A stretch of 64,000 bases of DNA from Cyanodermella asteris (lineage: Eukaryota > Ascomycota > Lecanoromycetes > Ostropales > Stictidaceae). Below are positions 1 through 12,100 of this stretch, in pieces. The notes beneath the pieces were generated by a model. It did no database searches, was not told where the DNA came from, and was given only the letters and a program-made list of their open reading frames with translations. Location of the stretch: the NCBI GenBank assembly GCA_900618795.1, contig UYJD01000018.1, forward strand, positions 1-64,000. Reading direction: 5' to 3'. The position numbers and the translations under genes are program-made. Position 1 is the first letter of the stretch; each line of letters begins with the position of its first letter.

Positions 1-9
1 CCAGCGGCG

Positions 10-1539
10 ATGGAGCGGGCGCTGCTGCTACCAGAGATTCGTGAGCTGATCTTGGAGCATCTTGCATCGGATCCTGTCACACTGTATAATGTGTGTTTGG
101 TGGATGGAGTGTGGTATCAGGATAGTATAAGGGTGCTCTGGCGCCGGCTTGAGCGCGAACGCCACCACGATGAGACGACACGGTAAGTCTGAACATTGCT
201 TACGCCGTGTCTGACACATGCATGTCATTCATTAATGCTAACCACGATAAGCTGTGCAACTGCGCTTGATCTTGCCAAAGTAGCAGACTCTCGACAGCAA
301 CTCTACAGCAAGCATGTCCAGAGCATCCACATCGATGATGCCTCATCAGTCAACTTTTTCCTCCCTCTCGACTTGAACAATGTTCGAGAGATCAATTCGG
401 CATTTCCGAAGAGCCTTTCCCAAGGACGCAACTTGACTCCGCTGTCACAGCTCCTACAGCTCTGCCAACCTCGTCTCGAACGTTTCTTCACATGGGGCTT
501 AGTGGACGACCAGGTTCTAGCAGCGCTCAAGACTTGTCCTCGGCTACGTGAGCTTCGCTTGACGCGTCTCGTTACTTCATCTCCAGCTTCATCTTTGCTC
601 CAATTTTTCCACGATTGTCCCAAGCTGGAAAGGGTCGACCTTCAGTTCATATCTGGTTTGTCCACAGACATAGTTTCCTACCTTCTGCAGAACCCTCGCA
701 TCACTCACTGCTCCTTCGCGTTACATGCATCGACACGAAAAGCATTCAGAGCAGCTTTGAACAAACCGGAGCCTATTACGGAGAAGCAGCTGCTTGACCT
801 TCTGGGGGATGACACGACAGTCCGGTCGGTCATCCCGCATTGTATGAAAGTGGGCCGACTGCGACTCTCCATATCCGGGTCCGACTACATCGACACAGAG
901 AGTAACCATTTATTATTTGAGCAACTCGGAGCCCTGAAGCATTTGGAAGAGCTTCATCTCGAGACAGCATTTCACAGTAGCGTTGAGAATGAGGTCCTCT
1001 TCAATTTGGCCAGCCTGCGGCATCTCCGATCCCTTCGCATCACCACCAAATATACTCTGCTAGCCGATGACTTTGATGATACTGCATTTGAACGGTTGAT
1101 ATCGAATATGCCTCTCCTAGAAGAGCTCGCCTTCGAAATCCGATCAGAATGTCGAACAACTGCAACCTTGGACGCCGTCCGCCGTCACTGTCCACGGATC
1201 CGCCATCTGAAGATCGAGTACCCCGAATTCGATCTTTCAGACTGGACCCTGTACGAAGCGCCAAAGTTCCCGAGATTGACAGAAATGGAAATGGTCTTTC
1301 GCTGCGCAGCTGCCGACGTGAAGGGGATGTATGTGCCTGGATATGAGCGCAATGCTCCTCGAGCAGTGGTTGAGCTCTTGTTGCACCATATGCCGCAACT
1401 GAGGATCCGCAAACTGCTCGAGCAGTGTGTCGGCCAGACTGCAGGCACGCCAATCCAAGAACGGCCCATGTCACCGGTCTTGTCGTTGAATTTTGCGAGG
1501 CCTAGCTGGGAAGCGGCTGCAACATTCCAGAACCGGTAG
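10..1539 (+). CDS. F-box / leucine-rich-repeat-like protein
   Basis: Probable substrate-recognition subunit of an SCF ubiquitin ligase. Two exons, 10-182 and 252-1539, join in frame across a 69-nt intron with donor GTAAGT, branch-like GCTAAC and an AAG acceptor. The first exon reads as an F-box helix pair (LLLPEIRELILEHL, then VCLVDGVWYQ and VLWRRLER). The rest is leucine-rich with regularly spaced LxxLxL-type segments, as in fungal F-box/LRR proteins. No substrate can be inferred. The ATG at 10 is the first in the window, but no in-frame stop precedes it, so the true start could lie upstream of the window. Confidence 0.72.
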
Positions 1540-1652
1540 CAGGAAGGGCGACTGAGGCAAGCGAGAAGACAAGCCATGTGCCTCATCAGGAGCACCTGGC
1601 AGGGCAGATCTGTACATATTGTGCCATTACCCGTGCATGGTATCATTGCGCT

Positions 1653-1784
1653 TGCTGAAATGGTCAATAAGGTGACTACCAGGGTACTTGCTAAGATATT
1701 TGCTGAGGTGTTTGCTTAGTTATTTGCTGAAGTACTTGCTGAAGGACTTACCGAGACAAGTACGCAAGGACTTTGCTAAGAGGC
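1653..1784. repeat. Decayed 12-nt-period tandem array (copy 1)
   Basis: About eleven consecutive 12-nt units, e.g. TGCTAAGATATT, TGCTGAGGTGTT, TGCTTAGTTATT, TGCTGAAGTACT, TGCTGAAGGACT. The register holds exactly through the array while units have diverged. It lies in the 3' intergenic space after the F-box gene and is related to the arrays near 5.0, 8.8, 24.1, 41.9 and 52.7 kb. Confidence 0.8.
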
Positions 1785-2010
1785 CGCATTCGCCCCGCTG
1801 AAAGAGCCTCCGAATTCCTGCGAAAGAGTACGTCGAATTCATACGAATAGTGGATGCGCCTGAGAAAAAGGGCTACCCTGAGTGAAACCCGTCTGGTTGG
1901 CTGAATATTTCAATTCGTGAATTCCAGATGCGCGACGCCGTCGCAAGAGTCAGAAGTCTTTATGTACAAAATGTCATCTCAATCTTTTTACACACCAGTA
2001 CTGAGCTTTT

Positions 2011-3658
2011 TCAGTCCCCCAGGAACATGAAGTAGATGCCAACCACGGGTATCGCAACGCCGAGGATGGTCATGATGGACGCGCCGAACTTGTCACCACC
2101 GGTGATGGGCTTGTAGTGCTGGTCCACCAATTGGCTGTCGTCCGAGTCGGCACCCGCGTTCGGGTCGCTCTTACTCGTACCACCGGTATCTGCACTCAAC
2201 GGCAGACCTCCCTGGCCAACGTCACCGTGCGGCATCGTCTGATTCGCCTTCGGCCCACCATTCAAGAAGATGGCGGCGTTCTGGAATACCGAGAAAGCAG
2301 ACATCTGCTCGCCCAACCCCGAGAAGCCGTCCCACTGATCCTCGAACCACTTCTGACCACACCAGTTGTTGCCCGTGCCGGGTGTGGCATGGGACAGACC
2401 GGGCTGCGTCTTGGCTTGTCCAGGTGCCTGACCGGTGCACTGTTTCGCGGCGCCCTTGGTGGCGGCTTGGATGATCTTGATGGTGTCGTCTTGGATGGAG
2501 GGCACCAGCTGGGTGGCGACCGTGAGCCAGCGGATGACGAAGGACTTGAAGGCTGTGCGATCACCGTTGCATGACTCTTGGTATTCGCAGTTGGTTTCGC
2601 TGAGGATTTCGCCGTTGCCGGTAATGGCACTGTTGAGGTCGGTCACGCCGTGTTCGACGAGGAAGATGTGCTGCAGACCCTTGGTCACCTTGCTGATGCG
2701 GTCGACCCATGTCTGGTTCTTGGTCTGCGTTGCTGTTAGTGACTCACTTGTGCGGTCAGACGTTGAATCGCTCCCTGCTCACCTTGTCGGCCAAGTAGGC
2801 GCCACCCATGATCAACATGGCGTTGTTGTAGGTGTATCTCTTGTCGCTACGCGCGGAGGCGCAAGTACCGTCTGGCACGCCGTCCCAAACTTGAATAGTA
2901 CCGGGGTTCTCCTTGTCGTCTTCAATCAACGTCATCTTCTCCAACCAATTCCAAGTCTTGTCCGCCCATTGCATATGTTTCGTTGCCCGTGAAGCGATAT
3001 AATCTCGCGCTCATCATGAAGAATCCAGCATTCGTGGGAGTGTTTTTGAAGTTCGCTCCCTTGTTTGCCGGGTTGATTTGCCATTCCAAACCTCCCCCGC
3101 AAATGTCGTCTCTCCAGCGCTTGACCTGCGAGGTCCACACTCCCTGTGCGAGACCAAGCCATGACAAGCCGTCCTTGGTCGGGGGTGGGAAATTGGTTTC
3201 TGCAGCGTCCAAGGCCGAAAACTCAAGTTAGTTACTGGTGCTAAAACACAACACGTTTTAGGATGTCTCACCATGAAAGCCCAGAAAGCTTGATCGTCGT
3301 TACCCTCGGACGTGGTCTGATTTCGGGGCATGAAATAGTCGTTGTCTTGGGATTGGAAGACGACCGCATCGTTGACGAGTTTGTTGTACGTGTCATTACC
3401 GGTGATCGCCCAGTGGTTGATTAGATGGCTGAACATGCCTCCTGCCAACCACCAAAAGTAGTAGTCGGGGTCCAGCATGTAGCCGGGAATACCACCAGGC
3501 TGATTGCCGTTGTAGAACGTTAACATATTCTCCTTGACCTGATTCGCGGTATTGAGGAGTTGGTCTCGTGAAGGGGTGTCTGGTAGGTCGATGGCCGAGA
3601 CAGGCGACGACAGAATCGGCAGCAGCGCCGCCGCTGTCGATAACCTTGAGAATCTCAT
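2011..3658 (-). CDS. GH76 cell-wall alpha-1,6-mannanase-like protein (DFG5/DCW1 type), apparent 1-nt frameshift
   Basis: GPI-anchored enzyme-like protein of the DFG5/DCW1 family, thought to attach GPI mannoproteins to the wall. Coding pieces are 3658-3272, 3221-2783 and 2724-2011, with introns 3271-3222 and 2782-2725, both phase 0. Visible features: signal peptide (ALLPILSSPVSA), the GH76 NDDQAFWAFM catalytic region, GLSWLGLAQGVW, CGGGLEWQ and YTYNNAMLI blocks, and a C-terminal hydrophobic segment ending in FLGD that fits a GPI signal. The frame changes near 2970: after GNETYA the family-typical WADKTWNWLEKM is read only if one extra A is skipped, and no GT donor is present to explain it by splicing. 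This is either an assembly error or a recent inactivating mutation. Family assignment is firm. Confidence 0.85.
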
Positions 3659-5719
3659 TGTGTATGTTGTGTGGGGTGTAAATATGCAGTACTGATTAAG
3701 AAGATATCGCGCGTTAAGATGTCGATTTCGTAACGATCATGGAAACACGTCTCAGTGGGGCCAGCCCTCGTGAGAAGGCTGTACTTGGGTCAAAGCGAGC
3801 GTGTGGCAAATATCACCGAGGCTGATATAACTGCAAGGGAGTAAAGCAGCAGTCGCGTGAACAAGTCGGCTAGCCGCCCGAGTTTAGAGTATAGAAAAAG
3901 CGAGTGACAAGAAACTGCGTGATTAGGCCAGTAAAGGCGGTAATAGCACGTGTGCTGCAGTGTAGAGAACGTATCTCGAAAGGATGATAACGAAATCGAA
4001 GGACGAAAAAGCAGACAAGGCCAGGGCCGGCAGCCGATCTTGAAGAGCATGGCTCGATGGGGACCCAAGGGACCCATGGGGCACGGGGTAAGCGGGAAAC
4101 CAACGCGGAGAGGGCATCGAGACCAGCTCACAGGAGCAAGGCTGTTGATCATCGCAAACTTCCAACACCGCCTTTAGCCCTTTCTGGAGGTTGCAGCCAC
4201 CGAACGAGCAGGAATCGGGACTCGCAAACTCACCGGCTCGCCTTGGCTGAAGCCCGCTCAGGGGCAACACAGAGCCTTATGCCGCTATGCGCATGCTGTA
4301 GGTAGCTCGGCTTTGCAGTTTCGACGTTTTGTCACCCTGACTGCTTGTTAGAGCTCTCCAAGAGGTGCTGGCCGTTGAGGAAGGTCGCACAACGTAGTGG
4401 CGAGCGCGACCACGGAAATTCACCAAGGCGAGACACTCGTGTTCGAGGCAGCCAGGACTTGAGCACTGCGGTCGATCAAATCTGCGGGCGAACGCATGGG
4501 CGTCGAGACAGGCCATCAGGACAACATGTGCGTTCGACCAAGCCAGCGAATGGCGTTTGAGGAGGGCCGGGCAGTGGAAATGTCACCCAGAGCGTGGCGG
4601 AGCCGTTCATTTGGTTGTGTTGATTGTTGTTCCGTAAGCAAAATCTGTCGCCGCCGCCAATCAAGCCTCGTCGGTGACATCCCCATGCGGCGCGATTTCG
4701 CTTCAATGCTGCTTCGGAGCTTGCATAAGCCGGCCTGACCATGATGAAAAGAGGGAAGCAATCCTTGTCGCAACGACATGAGATGTCGATGGAGCAACAA
4801 GAGAACCCGAGCTTCCAATCGAACTCTTATATGCATCAAAGACTCCTGCGCTGTCGTTGAAAAGTGGACTCGAAACGCAATAACGGTGCTAAATATAGAC
4901 AGGAATTCCAGCGCGATCCCTGTCAATCCCAGGACTGATAAACGTTACTCATCATGAATCTCAGTCACCAGTGTAGCCATGCAACTGAGTACCGGACCAA
5001 CTACCCGCCTAACTACCCGCCTAACAATCCACCCAGCACCTATGTAAGGACCCAGTCAAGTATCACGGAAAGTACTGAAGCGTATAAGTAGACAAGTATC
5101 GACACCGTGACTATGACAGCTACATAGTGTAACAGTCAATTCATTGAGCAAACCGGCTGAGACTTCATCCTGCCCACTTTTCTACCCAGCCTTGGGTGGT
5201 AGGTATAAAACACATGCTGCTCTGTGTGGCGACCGCCTTTCTTTCAGCAGCGCAAGCCCAAGTTGTCCTCCCCTCATGGTCAAATGCTCAGCATCCAATC
5301 CCACACGCAGCATTCCCTGGTACGTTTCTTATCTGATATTGTACGAAGCCATGTGCCATCAAGCCTCAGCGATCCTCTCTGTCTGATTCTTCGCACTGGC
5401 TGATTCGTCTCGCGACATGTTCGTACATCTATCTTGCCGCGGATTCGGTATTTCTACCATTTCGAATTGACTAGGCGACCTGGAATGCGACCTGGCCACC
5501 CTCCTTGCACGATCGCGTCCTTGTTCGATGCATTCCAAAGTATTTTGCCAACACGATTGAAGAGCTTTGACCAGAGTGGCGAACCATCATATGTTGACAA
5601 AAGGCATCGAAACACAAATCGGGGTCTCATACGAGATCTTTCAAGTGCTCAATATCGTGGTTTCAGAATCGGTCTTCCCGTTTTGCGCCCAATAGTCGTG
5701 CAGATGTCCCTATGGATCC
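3659..5719. other. Gene-empty stretch
   Basis: About 2 kb between the divergent side of the GH76 gene and the 3' end of the coiled-coil gene. Short open frames occur on both strands, but none shows family motifs or a convincing exon structure. It contains the 12-nt array at 4987-5106. Part must hold the GH76 promoter. Confidence 0.5.
4987..5106. repeat. Decayed 12-nt-period tandem array (copy 2)
   Basis: Ten units of 12 nt. Two are identical (AACTACCCGCCT), followed by AACAATCCACCC, AGCACCTATGTA, AGGACCCAGTCA, AGTATCACGGAA, AGTACTGAAGCG and others. Same register and related consensus as the other arrays. Confidence 0.75.
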
Positions 5720-7025
5720 CTATAGCTCTTCTGTTTCCGACTCGTCATCGGATGGATCTGGCATTCGAAAGCCCGAGAAAGATTCCTTGTCTTTGCCCCT
5801 GTCCTGACTTTTGAACGCGAACTTCTCGTCTGCCACTCCCTCCACCGTCAGCCCACGGGGTTTCCCAGCATCTTGCGTTTTTGGTTTGCCTGGATTCACA
5901 GGTGACTGCTTGGGCATTTCGGTCGAGTCAGCACTGTTTGCTTGCGCTTTACTTGGATCCACAGGTGCCGTCTTGAATGCCTTATTCAAATCAACCTGCC
6001 TCTTCTGCTCCTGGTCGTAAAACTCTGCTTTACAGAAAATTTGCCGGAGGCCCTCATCGTAGATCACCCTCTCCGGTTCGGGATTTCTGCCGTCAAGGAA
6101 CAGGCGTAGCTCGCCCTTCGGATCCAATCTGGGGACCAGCTTGTTCACGATACTCCGGGCGTCTGCTCTCTGCAATGCTTCCAGATCTCTATACCGCTCC
6201 TTCGCAACCTTCGTCTTTACGTTCGCGTCATCGACCAGGTACTTGTATCTCTCGATCTCCCTCGAATGCCCGTCTGCCAGCCGCTTCAATTCGGTCAACG
6301 CTTCGGCGACGACACGCTCATGCTCGACTTTCGCGCTCTCTTTCGCGCTCGCGACTTCTCCTTTGAGCATCGCGTTGTTACGCTCGAGATGCCGGATGTC
6401 TTCTTGGAGCTTTTTGCTCCACTTGACAGCCTGGAGTTCCTTCCCCTGAGACGTACCGAAGTGATCAAACACCCTCTGCAAATCTCTCGTGTCAGCCAAA
6501 AGAAGCCTCGCAGAACAAAAGAAAAGAGAAGAACTCCTCTGCATGTGGAGCTGTTTGGTTTTTTTATTATCTTACCTCGAAACGCATCTCTGCCGAACTG
6601 GTCAGCCTATCAAGCTGCACATACCCCTTCGCCAACAGATCCGTCATTCGCTCGAGCCGCACCTCGTGCACACCCACTCTCCCACCAAAGTCGCGCAGGA
6701 TCTTCGCCGACTCGTTCATGTCGCCCGCGACTTCGTGCAGCTTACTCGCCGAGATTGGCGGTTCCTCCTTTGGTACATCGTCGTCACCAGAACGTAATCC
6801 GCAGATGTGAAGGGAGCATTTCATGATATGGAGAAAGCATCTCATGATGTGTAGCCATGCTTCAAAAATGAGCCAGAGCGCTCCGGCAAGAATCTCCGCA
6901 GAGAGCTGTAGCAGCTCGTTAAGTAGAAGGTAGATGCCGTCAAAGAAGGGAGTCAGAATAAATTTGTGGGTATCCAGCCAGTAGATGAAGATGAAGAGAA
7001 TTGAGGCGGGAAGTAGGTCGTTCAT
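5720..7025 (-). CDS. Membrane-anchored coiled-coil protein, unknown function
   Basis: Two exons, 7025-6576 and 6475-5720, phase-0 intron of 100 nt (donor GTAAGA, acceptor CAG); about 401 residues. Residues about 4-60 hold two hydrophobic segments (LLPASILFIFIYWL and a longer one ending LWLIFEAWLHIM), so the N-terminus is likely membrane-inserted. Residues about 90-240 are helical and charged, including a heptad-rich coiled coil around KKLQEDIRHLERNNAMLKGE. The tail is acidic and Pro/Lys-rich, ending SDDESETEEL. I do not recognise a family. A tether or structural role is only a guess. Confidence 0.6.
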
Positions 7026-7562
7026 TATGGTGGTAAGTCGCCTGCGAGTGGTCTTACTCGAAACAAGCGCTGCATTGCGTGGTGCATCAGGGCAACGCGT
7101 CTGTATAGGTTGGACATTGGACAAAGCGTGCCCTCGAAAAGTGGTGTCTTTGTCTTGGTGGGCCAAAAATATCCGCCAACTTCGAGGGTCTTTATAGCCA
7201 TCTGATGTCTGAAAGAGATATCGCACATCACGTATATTTGAAGGAAATCTGAAATCGTCTCGCCACCTTGTCGGTCGCCTTGTGGAACCAAAGCTGAAGC
7301 ATTGATGGTCAATTGGGCGGATCGTCGCCGCGTATTTGTAGGTGGTCTGCCACACCAGACAGACTGTCATCATGTATAGTGAATGCATTCTCGGCCTCGT
7401 GAATAAATTGCAACATCAATGAAGAACTCGCACCGCTTAGACATACGCCTGCTTCGCTCAATTCGAATCTCACAGCAACGCCCAGGGGTATATCCAACCA
7501 TAATTCCACGCATTCCATTACATTCCCGCTCTTCTCATCCGCCCATCCACAAAATTCCGCTC

Positions 7563-8343
7563 TCATACGAAGCCCCGAAACCCCAATCCCTCTAACACCG
7601 CCAAAATCGCCACCAAGACGATCATGACACCCACATCCGTAACCTCGTCGACAACGCTATACGCATCCACCGGCGAGATATTATCCCTCGAATGCACCCC
7701 CTCGACCGCATAAGTCGCCACCTTGACCGCCAACGCCGCCGTCAACAACACCCAAAGCACCGTACTCCCCAGCAACCCCGCCCCCTCCACCGTCCTCCCG
7801 AGCCCAACACCCCCCTTGGCCCTCCTCCTCCCCGAAAAATACACCCCCGTCCTGACCACGCCCGCGACCACAATCGCCGGGTACAAGAACGGCAACAGCC
7901 CGAGGCCCAATTCCGCGACGCTCAACCTCGCGAGCTCCAGACTCACCATGGCGATCACGGCGACCAGCAGGAAATAGTACAGCACGCGCAACGTGATGCG
8001 GGCCCAGCGTTTCGTGGTCCGCGGCACTTCCGGGGCGGAGGACGCCGGGTTGAAGAAGGCGGTTTTGGGGATGTGGCGGCGGGAGTGGAGGCGGCTCACC
8101 AGGAGGAGGGGAGCGAGGAAGAGGAGCGTGTAGGCTAGGTAGATGTAGGTGGGGAGGGGCACGACGATTGTGTCGACGAAGCAGGTTGTTGGGAGGGATG
8201 GGTGGAGGGTCGAATGGGGGCCCTATGAGGAGATTGTGTTAGATGAGATGGGATGGGATAGGATGAGATGAGAGGATGGAGGGGTATGTGCGTTTGGGGG
8301 GACGTACGAAGCCTTCCGGGCGGTTGGTGCACCTGCTGCTCAT
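7563..8343 (-). CDS. Five-helix membrane protein resembling a free-standing ABCC TMD0
   Basis: Two exons, 8343-8308 (12 codons) and 8222-7563, phase-0 intron with donor GTACGT and acceptor TAG; 231 residues. The N-terminus reads CTNRPEGFGPHS, like the short Cys-containing lumenal leader of fungal ABCC (MRP/YCF1-type) transporters. About five hydrophobic helices follow (near YLAYTLLFLAPLLLV, YYFLLVAVIAMVSL, LPFLYPAIVVAGVV, STVLWVLLTAALAV, VGVMIVLVAILAVL), the number expected for TMD0. A stop follows directly, with no transporter core or ATP-binding cassette nearby. It is either a truncated transporter or an independent TMD0-like protein. The resemblance is my pattern reading, not a search. Confidence 0.55.
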
Positions 8344-8700
8344 GGTGGTAATTGCGATTGCGATATCGAGGTGGCCGGGGGGTGTAGACAGGGGGGACTA
8401 TGACGGGTAGAGATGAATGTTTATCACGTAAGGGTCATCGCGTGGCGACGAGATGGTGAATATTGGCGCGATGAGAGCGATTGGGCGCAGTCAAGTTGAC
8501 CACGAACGTAGGTCGTCGGACCAGAGATTATGGCGAGGCCTGGGTATAAGACAAAGAGAGTGTCTCGAGAGCAGGCCATGCGCATGACGAGGTGGCCTCG
8601 GCTTGTCAACGAAGGAGTCAGCGGCCCGTAAAGGACTTTGAGTTTCAGACTATCGATCAAGCGGGATGAAAGAAGTGGCTGCCGATGCTCCGTCCATACC

Positions 8701-8844
8701 AGCCAAACACCTGGCCAAACACCTGGCCGAATATCTAGTCAAATACCTAGCCAAGTACATACCTAATGGTCTAGCTAAGTACCTCATCACGTACCTATCT
8801 AAGTACCTAGCTAAGTACCCAACTCAGTACCCAGCCATGTCCCC
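8701..8844. repeat. 12-nt-period tandem array, best-preserved copy (copy 3)
   Basis: Exactly twelve 12-nt units. The clearest are AGCTAAGTACCT, ATCTAAGTACCT, AGCTAAGTACCC, AGCCAAGTACAT and AGTCAAATACCT. One plus-strand frame stays open and reads as degenerate four-residue AKYL repeats, which follows simply from 12 being a multiple of 3. It lies between the TMD0-like gene and the 3' end of the VIP1 gene. Confidence 0.85.
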
Positions 8845-9180
8845 ACTTGAGGAGGACGCCGGCAGAGACTTTTTTCCACCCGCCTTGCGATCCACCATCA
8901 TTTCTGCCAAGAGGCGCAGGTCTTTGATGTTTGCATTTCAGATCAGAAAACACAAGCTTGTGGCCTACGCCATGTCGACGAATTCGTTCGATGACAGGAG
9001 TCAACGAGGCAAACGACATAAAAGTGTACATCGTGTCGTGGGCAGAGGTCGCAGTCTTGAGTAACGTATCCTCCGAATTCATCAGCAGTCCGAAATACTT
9101 GATACCAACACAAAACAATCTAGCCTCCCAACAGCCGTCAACACGCCTGAGCGTCATCTATGATATCTATACGACCATCC

Positions 9181-12100
9181 TCAATCCTGACTCTGAACCT
9201 GTATCGCTTCAACCAGCTCCTCTGCTGGTGCCTCATCAGGCTCATGCTCGACCGTAACGCTTGTCTCATCAACCATGGCCCTCTCTCCTCCCTCCAGCCC
9301 CTTGGCCGCATCCTTGGCCGCACGAGCCTCATTCTCCCTCTTCTCCCAGTCCCGCGCATGTCTCTCACTCAGGTTGACCGCAATAAAGCTCTTGGGCAGC
9401 TTCACGGTGTGAAACTTGGCTCTCAGAGTCTCAATCACGGTCTTCCAGTCGCTGTGAGGCGTCAGAGTGCGTCTCGGCGCACAGCTGATACTGTGCTTGC
9501 TGTCCAGCAGCAAGTCCAGCGGATCGGAAGTGTGACAACCCGGTGTGATTGCGATCCGTATGCTATACGAATATTCTTCCATTTCGCGATCCTCGGATTC
9601 GTACAGTTCAAAGGCGATTTGACTCAGATAATCTAGCTCCGGGATCGCGTTGCGGTTGATCTTGGTCTGGACGCCACCTTCCAAGATCGCATTCAGGAGC
9701 GTGTAGATGTGGCTCTCCTTTGTGAAGTAGATGAACGATTTGGCGTCCTCGCTTGCCTGCACTTCTTCGAGATCCTGAACGATTTCCTTAAGGAGTGGCA
9801 ACGATGTCAAAAGTCCGATTTCGAGCTTCTCGCTGTCTTCAATGCCGTACTCTTGTGGACAGATGAAGTCGTTGAGTATCTTTGCGAGACGATACAGTTC
9901 ACGTAGGTTCTCGAGACGCTCGTCCTGCTTGGCACGTGTTTGGCCAGTGCCACTGTACAGCTTGAAGTAAGGTTCCGTCTCCTCAGGAATCGTGTTGAAG
10001 GCGCCAGGCACAGGTGGCAGGCTGGGACGCTTGCGCAGACCAAGTCGGTCGACCAAATTGTGGCTCGCAGGCTTTTCACCTGGGCTTGGTGGCCCATTCT
10101 CGGATGACTTGGGCTCCGCACGGGTGATGGGAACACGATTGTCTGTCTCGCCCACGGCAATGGGCATCGGACAGGTTTCACCATGTTCCTGCTCCTCAAG
10201 CATTTCTTTGAGCATCTTCGAGCCGGGAGTGAAGACCCACTCTAGGAAGCTTCGATTATGTAAAGCATCAAACTTCATCGTATCGTAAAGCTCGGAAACC
10301 TTGGATGGGTCGACCTTCTCAGAGTCGGCAAACTCGGTGAACAACTTCTCCCATCGCTCCTTAAATAGCTCTGCATCTTCGCCACAGCACCAGCGAGCCT
10401 GGATTGTATTGACATCAACAGCAGGTACGGTCTGGCCGTTCTCGTCGATGCGGTCTTTCAGCTTCGCCATATTGTGACGCATGACTCGACGATGAAAGCG
10501 CATCAATTCAGCCACGCGGCGTACCACTAGATAAGGCTCCGGCGTGTTGGCCGGCCAGGCGAATTGCGGTGGGGCCTCCTTGCCTTGCCTCAATAGTCCC
10601 TTGAGTTTCTTCTTGACCTTGTCCATGACATCTTTGGCAGCGTTGCTGTCGTCCAAGAGATCTTTTCTGATGGAAATCAAGTCGTCTGGGATTTCCTTCC
10701 TGTCCAGGAATGCAGATGCCCAGATTTGAGCACTCGTGACCACTCTTCGCTCGGAGCTGGAAAAGATGCGAACGTCGTTCAGTGCCTCCAAGTTCATCAG
10801 CTGCATGTCCTTTCTCATGTTCTCGCCGAGATCTTGAGCTTGGTAGCGAGCCGCGTGTGTCGGCTCACCTCCCCACTTGATCACCAGCTGGAGCTTGTCA
10901 AGCACAAGGTCTTCCTCGCCGGCGGTGAAGCGTGACATGGTCACATCAGTCACGGAGTTGCTTCTAACAGCTTTCAGTTTCTCAATCTCCTCCGGCGTAG
11001 CTCCTGGTGGGATCTGCGGAGATTCAGGTGCGGGGGACTGTGTCGAGGCCTCTTTCTGGCCATCAACAGTCTTACGTTTCCTAAACATCGGCTTGATCTG
11101 GACCTTGGTTCCTGTCCAAGCTCCTTTGCGTTGGAGTGACGTCTCAAGAAGATTGAGCTTAGCAGCATCCTCGATACCTTCAATTTGTGCACGCTTGACA
11201 GCATCTAGAACGCTGCCAAGCGCGGCCTCTCCTTTGAGTAAGACTTCTTCTTGATGCCCCTTTAGTAGCTCCACAAAAGGTTGGGTGTGGAACGTAAATT
11301 TGAATTTTTGCTTCGGCGTGCGATCGGCATGGCGGACCACGGATACCATTCCTTTGAGCCTCCAGGAGGATTTTGCTGCAGGCGGTGGCGCGTTTTCCGG
11401 TGACACAAGCTCTGATCGTCCTGTCCGAGGGGCGCTTGTTGGTGCTTCTTTTGCAAGCGACTTGGATACCTCCTCGGGCAGCAGAGGCGCTGGGAGCCCA
11501 GGAAAAGTGGTTCGATTGTCAAAGCTTGAGGGCGATGAGACGGGCGTCGTCAATGCCGAAGCCTCAGGAGAACCTCCGGTGGGCGTTTTGGAGGAACGAT
11601 GGTGCTGGTTAAGCTTGTGAAGGCTCGGCGATTTGAATATTCCTTTAAGCGCGTTGCGGTGCTGGTGCCCATTGCTTGCTCGCGGAGACACATCGATTGA
11701 CTCGGTCGCGCTGGAATTGGGACGGTAGCCGTGACGGGCATGCTCTCTTTCAGCTAGAAACATTTGCTTCAATAGCTTTGCGCATTTGTCGTAATACTCG
11801 TTGTTGTCTTTCACGAAACTCCATCCGTTGACGTCGATGACATAGCTCTTTCCATTGGCACGTAGCATGTCGAAACCACAGATCCTTTGCCCAAAACCCT
11901 GTGCGATCTTCGAAGCCATGGCTGACTCTTCAGCTGACAAACTCGTGATATATCTGATCTCCTTGCCGTGGGTGTTCCGCTGTACAAGGCCATCTACGAC
12001 TGGTGATTTGCGAGTTTCGGCGTGACAGAAATCTGGTCCAACAGTGTATGCTTTAATGTCCTCAGCATTTTCAACATCAAGGAACTGCTCATATAGATAG

